Positions 57,020-64,000 of a stretch of DNA of 64,000 bases are shown piece after piece; position 1 is the first letter of the stretch, and every line of letters begins with the position of its first letter. The translations under genes and the position numbers were made by a program. The notes under the pieces are model-generated. The model searched no databases. It was not told the DNA's origin and worked only from the letters and a program-made list of their open reading frames with translations. This stretch comes from Hedera helix. Lineage: Eukaryota; Streptophyta; Magnoliopsida; Apiales; Araliaceae. The stretch covers positions 44,067,055 through 44,131,054 of the forward strand of contig OX359280.1 in the NCBI GenBank assembly GCA_947179155.2, given 5' to 3'.

Positions 57020-58402
57020 TCCCAAAAATTTGGTCACCTAATATTTATTCTCACTAGCAGGAATATATATGTATTTTTGGAGAGCTCTATACATCCTTAA
57101 CTATAGGCCAGCTCTTTGTGACTATATAAATAATGAGGGATTTCTTTATTAAATGAAGAAGATCTTTATGGGAAAAGATTGAATTTTTGTTTATTGAATC
57201 ATCTCCATTGTTATATTTGCATGGAATTGGATGCAGTATATTTACTTTTAAATGACAGCATGATGTGTGGCTACTGACTGAAATATATCTTTGGGGGAGA
57301 AGGCGATGTAGAGAGAATCCATGTTCAAAATTTTAAGCTTGAATTTGGCTCAATGCTTGCAGCCTGCATGTGAAATTGTGAATGTAACACTTTGTGGAAC
57401 AGAGAACTTTAGACAACAGTGATATTCATTCCTAGGCCAGAGTTCTCTGTATTGTTCTGCTGTATATCATCTCTTAAATCCAATTGGGGATGTAGGTCAG
57501 ATGGTAGAGATAGCCTGCATCTCCACCATCCTTGTTTTAATAGAAAACGCCTAGTCGAGTGAAAGAACAGGGCCCGCTTAATTAAGGTTTATTAAAGACA
57601 TGGCTTTGAGCCTTTGACCCTCTTCTTAACCAAGAAAAAATTAAAAAGGTTTGTTACTTTGTTATGGATGTTATAAACAAGGCAAAAAGAGGTTTGTTAT
57701 GGATTATTATAAACGAGGCGAAAAAGGACGCAAGAGACGGTGCATATAATTGCAAAAGAGGCGAATGGATATTGCATATAATTACGTAAATTATTATATA
57801 AAAGTGATGTTGTTTAATTTAATTAAATATTTTTTTTGTGTAATTGAATATTTTACAAAATATTGTAATTAAATTGAATATATCACCTCTTATATTATGT
57901 ATAAAATGATATTTTATAATTTTACAAAACATTATTATCACAAGGGACACCTCACCTCTTGCAGCCTCACATAAATAAAATTATTATTTTTAAATAATAA
58001 AAAAGGATGCAGGGATGAGAGACACATCACAAAATTTTTTGTACACAATGTGAAAGGAAATGTATTTTTTATATATTCAATTATACAAAAATATGTTTGT
58101 ATGCGATAATTCACGTAATTATATGTTGCGTGTTTTACTTTTCTTTTTGCCTAAAAATAGTAAAGAATATCACATTTTCATATATTATGATAAATTTTAC
58201 AAATGACAATAAGTACAAAATAAAAATGAATATGAAGCAAATAACATGGAATACATTAGAATATATATTTTTTATTAGGTGAGTTTCATTCCTAAATAAA
58301 ATTTAATTTATTCTAATTATAAAATCAAATATATTTGATAAAAATTGAAACAAACTAGCTTATCACATTCTTATTTCTATATTTGAACATAAAGATTGTT
58401 TA
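57020..58402. other. Intergenic spacer after the LEA14-like gene
   Basis: Probable LEA trailer to about 57.25 kb, then non-coding sequence with a tRNA-Ala remnant. A run of 'gttatggat..ttataaac(a/g)aggc(a/g)aaaa' occurs twice near 57.66-57.73 kb as a short direct repeat. No exon is supported. Confidence 0.6.
57486..57528 (+). pseudogene. tRNA-Ala remnant lacking the middle, with CCA
   Basis: GGGGATGTAGGTCAGATGG matches the 5' acceptor strand and D arm of plant tRNA-Ala (normally GGGGATGTAGCTCAGATGG). A few bases later CTGCATCTCCACCA matches the 3' acceptor strand followed by CCA. The anticodon, variable and T arms are missing. The two acceptor strands can still pair (GGGGATG with the CATCTCC side). 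Nuclear tRNA genes do not normally encode CCA, so this looks like an RNA-derived insertion or a chance flank. Confidence 0.6.
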
Positions 58403-59775
58403 TAGACATGCACAGTAGGTCGGACTGGTCCGGTCTGGCCTGGGCCTGGTAGGCTTTGACCGTTGACCAGGCCAGGCCGGGCTTTGACTTTTGGGCCTGC
58501 AGGCCGGGCCGGGTCGGGCTTCTCGATCGAAGTCTGGCCTTTTGAGGCCTGTAGGCCAGGCCGGGCCAGGCTTTAGGCCGGGCCGGGCCGGGCCAGGCCA
58601 GGCCTTGGGCCGGCCCAGGGTAGGCCAGGCTAGTTCTTGGGTCGGGCCGGGCCAGGCCAGTCCTTGGGCCGGGCCGGGTCAGGCCAGGCCTAAAAATGTA
58701 ATCAACTAATTTTTAATGTGAAATATAAATATTAAATAAACTAACTACTATATTAATTAAATGTATTGACAAAAAATTAAAAATGAGTAATTAATCAATA
58801 ATAAATAATGAGTCGGTTACAAATATTTTGCTTCAAAATATTTTTAAAATGTCTTCAAAATTCAAATCTTCAAAAAATGTATCTTCCTATCTTCAAAATT
58901 TATCTCTTCGTTATATCTTCAAGAAACATATCTTCAGTCTTAAGAAAAAATATATATCTTCAATATTCATGGATGTACAATTTCGTCAGTTTTTACTCCA
59001 ACTTCGAGATCTTCTGAGCTATCTTGATCGTCTATTACATCTTGTACTATTCTTTGTGCGGAAAAATAATCTCTATAATAAATACATATCTCCAACGATT
59101 CTGAGCTAAGTCTACTTCTCTTTTCATCCAATACCCTGTCAGATAAAGAAAATTATTGATGAATTTATTTATCTAACTTTTAAAAAAAATTAATCTTGAA
59201 AATTTGAGTAGTATATTTTTAGATAATTTATAATTATATTGAATCAATTTTAAATTTAAATATATTTTAAAATTAATTTTAGAATACCTAAATTAATTAA
59301 TTCTATTTTGAAACTGAAAAAGTTGTACAACATTAACCGAATTTGTCAACCAATTGTGATTAGTACAATGAACAGAAAAGCCAAACAAAATTTTTCAAAG
59401 TTTATTATCTCCCTACAATGAACTATTTCTTCCCTTCATCCGTCTTTTTGCTGCTTATATATATCAAGTTATAGTCTATAGTTAAAATGAATTAGCTAGG
59501 CTGGGCAGGCTGGGCCGGGCCGGTCCTCTGCGTAGGCCAGGCCGGGCCAGGCCGGTCTTTTTCGTAGGCCGGGTCAGGCCGGGCTTTTTCGTGGGTCAGG
59601 CCGGGCTTTTTCGTAGGCCGGGCCAGACCGGACTTTTTGGTAGGCCGGGCCAGACCAGACTTTTACGTCAAAATAGCAGCCTGTTCAAAGACTGTAGGCC
59701 GGACCGGCCCGGTCCGGGCTCTGACCAGGCCAGGCCAGGCCGGCCTGTGGGCCGTAGGCCTTTTGTGCATCCCTA
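58403..59775. mobile_element. Ac-like non-autonomous hAT with GC-rich subterminal arrays
   Basis: Exact 8-bp flanks ATTGTTTA lie at 58395-58402 and 59776-59783. Ends read TAGACATGCACAGTAGG and, reverse-complemented, TAGGGATGCACAAAAGG, close to the TAGGGATG terminus of Ac/Ds. Both subterminal regions (58420-58690 and 59490-59765) are packed with 'ggccgggccaggcc'-type units, while the 800-bp centre is AT-rich with repeats of 'atcttcaa' and no transposase. Dense subterminal arrays are where hAT transposases bind, so it was probably mobilised by another copy. Confidence 0.85.
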
Positions 59776-59997
59776 ATTGTTTATAATCAAATCAATTCAA
59801 ATCTCAAAATAACCCGACCCACTTACCCACCAAAGCCATCCACATCCAATCCAATTCTTCATTTCTTCCCCAATATTTTGGCCTAAGCGATCTCTTCCAT
59901 ATTCAAAACCCTACTATTAAATGCAGCACCAAAGTTACTCACCCTCCCTTCCAAAACCAAATCAAATGGACTTCCCCACCACCCCTTTTCCTTCTCA

Positions 59998-60600
59998 ATG
60001 TCCCTCCCCTTTTTCACTGGCAGCCGTAGCACAACCCCTCCTGCTAATGCTGCCACCGTATACGGTGGCGCACCCCCACCCCCAAATCACATGAGTAACC
60101 TCGGCCTTCGCTATGCCATCGCCATAGCCTCTGGCATCCTCGTCATCATATCCGTTCTCTTCTTGGCTTCCTATATCTGCTGCCGCCTAATGCGCCGCCG
60201 CCGAAACCCTAACCCCAATAGCTCCGCCGCCGCCTCCGATAATGGCATAATCGTACCCCGCGTAATCTTTGTCGCCGAGGACGACGACGATTCGGAAAAC
60301 GTTGCCGTGGGGCTCGATCGGGTCGTGATAAATTCTTACCCTAAGTTTCCGTTTTCGAAAGGTGTGGGAAATGATTCGGTATGTGCGATCTGTTTGTGCG
60401 AGTATAAGGATGCGGAGATGCTGCGGATGTTACCGGATTGTCGGCATTACTTTCATTTGACTTGTATTGATGCATGGTTGAAGTTGAATGCTGCTTGCCC
60501 TGTTTGCCGGAACTCGCCGCTGCCAACCCCATTATCGACTCCGCTGTCAGAGGTGGTGCCGCTTTCGCAGTATTCTGATGGCCGGAATTGGAGGAGGTGA
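59998..60600 (+). CDS. ATL family RING-H2 E3 ubiquitin ligase (ATL67/68-like)
   Basis: An intronless gene of 200 residues, typical for ATL ligases, which are membrane-anchored E3 enzymes often tied to defence or stress. A short Thr/Pro-rich N terminus is followed by one hydrophobic segment at about residues 38-61 (YAIAIASGILVIISVLFLAS) with a basic RLMRRRR stop-transfer. The GLD-type motif is GLDRVVINSYPKFPF (about 109-123). The RING-H2 runs about 133-172 with all eight ligands at canonical spacing: C and C two apart, 15 residues, C-x-H, H, C, ten residues, C and C. The Trp three residues after the sixth ligand, needed for E2 contact, is present. The tail PLPTPLSTPLSEVVPLSQY matches ATL67/68 from memory. 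An ATG 32 bp upstream is in another frame and does not compete. Confidence 0.95.
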   Translation: MSLPFFTGSRSTTPPANAATVYGGAPPPPNHMSNLGLRYAIAIASGILVIISVLFLASYICCRLMRRRRNPNPNSSAAASDNGIIVPRVIFVAEDDDDSENVAVGLDRVVINSYPKFPFSKGVGNDSVCAICLCEYKDAEMLRMLPDCRHYFHLTCIDAWLKLNAACPVCRNSPLPTPLSTPLSEVVPLSQYSDGRNWRR

Positions 60601-61044
60601 TTGTTAACGAAATAATTAAATAGTACTGCAGTGCTAAGTGGGCAGAAAAAGAAACATTTTGAGTAGTTTGGTTTTGCAATTTTTGTTTGTCCCAAAAATT
60701 TGGGTTGTAAGGAATGGCTACGAATTAGAAAATTCCTTTTTTTTAACTAGTTACTTCTCTGTTAGGTTATGGGTAGTGATTTTGGGGCTAAATTTGGAAT
60801 TGAAAACGCATTGAAATGTTAATGAAAGAATGCAGGAATTTTCTTTTATGTTCAATTGGTTGTGACTGAAAATTTGAATTTCTTTTTGTAATTATTACTT
60901 TGAATTGCGCTAGATTATTGAATTACTAGGGATAACCTGTGCCTTGATGTAATTTAACAACTATAATACCCGAAAAACAAGAAAAGAGCGTTAATGCTAA
61001 AAAGGTGGCTCGTGTTTACGTGTAATTTTTTATTTTTTATTTTT

Positions 61045-61372
61045 TATTATTATTAGTATTATTATTATTATTACTATTACTATTATTATAATTACTATTT
61101 TCATTATTATTATTATTATTAGTAGTAGTAGTAGTACTATTATTATTATTATTATTATTATTACTATTATTATAATTTTTATTATTCTTATTCTTATTAT
61201 TATTACTATTATTATTGTTATAATTATTACTATTATTATAATTATTATTGTTATTATTATTAGTATTATTATTATCATTATAATAATTATTATTATTACT
61301 ATTATTATAATTATTATTATCATTATAATTATTATTATAATTATAGTTACAATAATAATAATAAAAAAAAAA
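61045..61372. repeat. Long imperfect (TTA)n microsatellite
   Basis: About 330 bp of TTA triplets interrupted by CTA, GTA, TAA and ATT variants. The minus strand is open for over 100 codons of mostly Ile and Val solely because of the repeat; it is not a gene. Confidence 0.95.
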
Positions 61373-62251
61373 TTAAAAAAATTGCACGTAAACAACATAG
61401 GGGAAATGAGTGATAGATTAGTAACCGTTGAATGTTGAAGCCTTAAATGATTGTAGACTGTTGGATGTTGAAGTTAAAATTAATTTGAGACCGTTGAATG
61501 TTGAAATCTTGGCATTTGAATCGCTCTGCTTTATTATATAGATCGCTGATTTTACGGTGAACATATGTTATATACGGGATTACTGCTTTCACTATTGTAT
61601 GCAGTTATTGCAATTTTGTGATTGTAGTAATGAGCTTAAGTATGATTCATTCGAAAGGAGTTTGAATTCTTTCGTATTCTCTAATTCTTCTAAGCTTATA
61701 TAGTTAGACCTGTATCTTGAGACGTGCCTTCAAGTTTTCATTTTTTTTAAATATAGGCTTTGCAAGATATGCATCAGTTTCTCTATTCTTTGATTTGTTT
61801 GAGTTATGAACTTGCATTTGGAACGAATTAAGGGTAGCAGTACTACAACTGGAAATGTACATTTCTGTTTTCTGCTGCTGGTAGACTGAACAGCGAACTC
61901 GAAGTTTTCTACTTATTTGGAATGCTTCTATTACAGTCATTGAATATTGAAGTCTCAGTGCCTTGGAAGTTCAATGCACCTCACTTTTTCCGGCCAAAAG
62001 CCTGAATAGTACTAGAAACTTTCCAGAGGAGTTGTTGCATGGTATTTTGGTTTGATTGAGTTGTTTCAGGAATCCCTCCCCCAGATTGAAGAGATGGATG
62101 ACTACTGCAAACGTCGTGCTTGGATAAGTGCATCTTTTGACGGGACCAAGACAACATCCTGATGATCTGCTGAATACTTGTTGATAGAGATCTACAAGTA
62201 TGTGAAGATCAAAACCCAACAGAAATAGAACTCCACGGGGAGATAAGAGTA

Positions 62252-62662
62252 TCTCCAGTAGGTGGATTATCCTATAGACTATATTTAGTTCATATATGAC
62301 ATCAGTAGATGTTCTTTAGTCTTTAATTCTTTCAGCAAATCGTGGACTATAATATAAAAAAATTAAAATAATCAATGAATTAAAAAAAAAATCATCCTTC
62401 TACCTTTCTATTTAAATATATTTAAAATTATAGTTCGTAGACTATCTTGTTCCTTAATATAGGCCATTTGGTTCACCTGAAAAATTCACAGACTATAATT
62501 AGTTTTGTTACTGGAATCAAATCTGAGTCTTAGACTATATTTAGTCTAGGATTAAAGTATCTCCGACTTGCTAAAGATGCTATAATAGAACCTTTACAAG
62601 AAAGACCATGCTGAAGATGCTCTAATAGAACCTTTACAGGAAAGACCATGCTTGTTTTGTCA
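62252..62662. mobile_element. Possible MITE with 'gagnatctncagnag' ends
   Basis: The left edge reads GAGTATCTCCAGTAGGTGGA. The right edge, reverse-complemented, has related GAGCATCTTCAGCATGG and TAGCATCTTTAGCAAG copies. 'Gactatatttagt' motifs occur inverted inside. This edge sequence is common in plant MITEs. The right end appears duplicated by the 40-bp tandem repeat. Confidence 0.35.
62574..62653 (+). repeat. 40-bp tandem duplication
   Basis: Two adjacent copies of a unit containing 'aatagaacctttaca' and 'gaaagaccatgct' differ at only a few positions. Confidence 0.85.
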
Positions 62663-62784
62663 TGAAGGTACATGGATTATGGTATCGGAGAAATCTGCCA
62701 AGATGATTGGAGATTTGCTCAAAAGATGAAGGTTTGTGGCTGTGATAAGCTGCCTAGAAGAAAGAGGCATCAACTATTAACTCA

Positions 62785-63018
62785 TTTTTATTATATAGGT
62801 CGTTTTAGAATTTTTATTTATTTATTTAAATATAAGTCGTTTTATATATATTTAAGAGAAAAAATTTAATTATTTTCTACTTTACTTTTAAAAATAGAAT
62901 AATTAAGAGAGAGAGAAAAAAAAAATATTGCGAGAGTAATAATGAAATTTTAAATTAATATTAATATTAATGAGATTTTTTAATTTATGTGATCACGATG
63001 AAAAGGAGGGAGAATACT
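62785..63018. mobile_element. Stowaway-like MITE remnant
   Basis: The left side 'tttttattatataggtcgtt' resembles the MITE at 51028, and the right end 'aaaggagggagaatact' is the inverse of the CTCCCTCCTTT-type terminus. The arms are diverged and the left boundary is uncertain. Confidence 0.4.
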
Positions 63019-63039
63019 CCAAGCCGATAAAAGAGTTGT

Positions 63040-63115
63040 CGCGGAGGCTTCCTGATTATTGAAATGTCTGTTGGAGTCGTGGAGGCTTCCTGATTATTTA
63101 AATATCTGTTGGAGT
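63040..63115 (+). repeat. 38-bp tandem duplication
   Basis: Two adjacent copies of a unit containing 'ggaggcttcctgattatt' and 'ctgttggagt', differing at three or so positions. Confidence 0.9.
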
Positions 63116-63477
63116 GGGTATCATCCGTGCAAGAAATTTCACATGCCAGGCTAACAATGCCGTCCTTAAAGTTTTATTCGAATCTTCAATTCCGAACTGC
63201 AGATTTTTATACGTTATACATAAAGTGGCAAGGAGACATTAGAATTGGCTTAGATTTTATTGTTGGTAGCTGTGCGGTTGCTACGGGTACATTACTTAAA
63301 TAAGCACTACTAATATGGAGAATTTAACTATCCATCCGCAATTCGTATGTAGTTTTGTATAAAAGTAAAATGATTTTTTAAATAGAAGGATCTTCTCAAG
63401 TCTCACAATTGTACAGTGGAGCCCAACATAGATCTGGACAGCCCAAAACAATCAACCCACAGAGCCCATATCCCTTT

Positions 63478-63486
63478 ACACGTGTC
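63478..63486 (+). promoter_or_regulatory. ABRE/G-box-like ACACGTGTC upstream of reticulon gene
   Basis: ACACGTGTC lies about 210 bp before the start codon of the reticulon-like gene. The ACGT core is a bZIP site; ABA or light response is possible but not shown. Confidence 0.4.
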
Positions 63487-63696
63487 CGTACTTGCTTTAT
63501 CAAGTCACACCTTGAAGTCCTCCAAACCAACAGGTCCGGACACCCCGAACCTCAGTCTCGGATATATCTCGTAAAGCTTACACGTATGTATCGAACGAAC
63601 GCCTAGTCACCATTTTATTTCCTCCCTTTTCTTTACTTCACTTCACTACTACATATAGCTCTCTGGCTCTCTCTCTTCTGGTTTTTATAGCGGTTA

Positions 63697-64000
63697 ATGG
63701 CGGAGCACGGCGAGAATCTGGAGCCGAAAAGCGAGTCATTGATGGAGGAGATAGCCGATAAGATTCACCGTGATGATTCGTCGTCGAAAAGCGAGTCATT
63801 GATGGAGGAGATAGCCGATAAGATTCACCGTGATGATTCGTCGTCGCCTTCCGACTCCGACACGGAGAAGAAGTCTCCGGTGTCGTCTTCTTCTTCTCCG
63901 ACGGCGCTCTCTACGAAGTCAAAGATCTATCGGTTGTTCGGTAGAGAGAAACCGGTTCACAATGTATTAGGTGGTGACAAACGTAATCTCTCTCTCTATA
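63697..64000 (+). CDS. Reticulon-like protein B (RTNLB), first exon, cut by window end
   Basis: RTNLB proteins shape tubular endoplasmic reticulum through a C-terminal reticulon domain of two long membrane hairpins; that domain lies beyond the window. The visible exon (63697-63982, donor AAAC|GTAATC) encodes 95 residues and one base of the next codon. It starts MAEHGENLEPKSESLMEEIA, is acidic and Ser-rich, then reaches SKIYRLFGREKPVHNVLGGG-like sequence (with GGD here), the junction that precedes the reticulon domain in RTNLB1-6. The block KSESLMEEIADKIHRDDSSS occurs twice because of a perfect 60-bp tandem duplication. The ATG at 63697 is the first in frame after a CT-rich leader. RTNLB5 or 6 is the likeliest counterpart by gene order. 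Confidence 0.9.
   Translation, partial: MAEHGENLEPKSESLMEEIADKIHRDDSSSKSESLMEEIADKIHRDDSSSPSDSDTEKKSPVSSSSSPTALSTKSKIYRLFGREKPVHNVLGGDKRNLSLY
63727..63846 (+). repeat. Perfect 60-bp in-frame tandem duplication in RTNLB exon 1
   Basis: Bases 63727-63786 and 63787-63846 are identical. Each encodes 20 residues, including the acidic MEEIADKIH helix-like segment that occurs once in RTNLB relatives I know. Confidence 0.97.

Larger units (their letters stand above)
60700..63640. other. Intergenic spacer between ATL and reticulon genes
   Basis: No exon is supported. The segment holds a long TTA microsatellite (61.05-61.37 kb), MITE-like ends near 62.25 and 62.6 kb, a second Stowaway-like element near 62.8-63.0 kb, and two short tandem duplications. 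About 61.9-62.2 kb is less AT-rich and transcript-like on inspection, but I found no conserved protein in it. Confidence 0.55.

Noticed and set aside
58491..58709. Gly/Arg/Pro-rich plus-strand frame that looks collagen-like
   Set aside because: It is the subterminal GGCC array of a hAT element, not a protein.
61030..61398. 122-codon minus-strand frame of mostly Ile and Val
   Set aside because: It is the translation of an imperfect (TTA)n microsatellite; no start context, domain or conservation signal.

Overview
This window is nuclear DNA from a flowering plant, most likely a core eudicot. The intergenic DNA is AT-rich, the genes have GT-AG introns, and the gene content is plant-specific: two WRKY factors, a P-class PPR protein, an ATL RING-H2 ligase, a PIAL-type SUMO ligase and an RTNLB reticulon. 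Plant MITEs, hAT elements, a MULE and Ty3/gypsy remnants fill introns and spacers. The species cannot be named from the sequence.

Layout, left to right. 1-2.9 kb is AT-rich spacer with a Tourist-like MITE. 3.05-16.0 kb (+) holds SEC10, an exocyst subunit with 25 coding exons and a clean 841-residue model; its introns carry a hAT element with an exact 8-bp target duplication, a SINE-like head and a possible captured gene fragment. 16-21 kb is spacer with a foldback element and a G-box/W-box promoter segment. 21.1-22.4 kb (+) is a group IIe WRKY (WRKY22/27 type). 24.7-27.0 kb (-) is an intronless PPR gene. 27.9-29.5 kb (-) is a dead ketopantoate hydroxymethyltransferase (panB) gene broken by frameshifts, a hAT-type MITE in exon 1 and loss of all later exons. 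32.4-33.8 kb (+) is a small group IIc WRKY (WRKY24/43/56 type). 34.5-50.9 kb (-) is a PIAL1/2-like SUMO E3 ligase with 16 exons and an 876-residue model; its 7.8-kb second intron contains a MULE into which rearranged Ty3/gypsy chromovirus pieces have been inserted. 51-54.8 kb is spacer with a promoter-proximal MITE and two diverged copies of a ~1.1-1.3-kb unit. 55.0-57.0 kb (+) is a two-exon LEA14-type protein. 57.5 kb holds a tRNA-Ala remnant, 58.4-59.8 kb an Ac-like non-autonomous hAT, 60.0-60.6 kb (+) an ATL67/68-like RING-H2 gene, and 63.7 kb to the edge (+) the first exon of a reticulon-like gene.

There is no operon logic here; the genes are independent units. The order PPR - panB - WRKY43-like - LEA14-like - ATL - RTNLB matches, from memory of Arabidopsis loci, two duplicated blocks around At2g46110-At2g46170 and At3g61520-At3g61560. 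The segment therefore looks like a retained ancestral block, with the PIAL-like gene and transposons added and panB decayed in place. I found no CRISPR array, prokaryotic operon or clearly new molecular system. The most notable items are the decayed panB gene, the nested transposons inside a GC-AG intron, and the recurrent in-frame tandem duplications in three exons.
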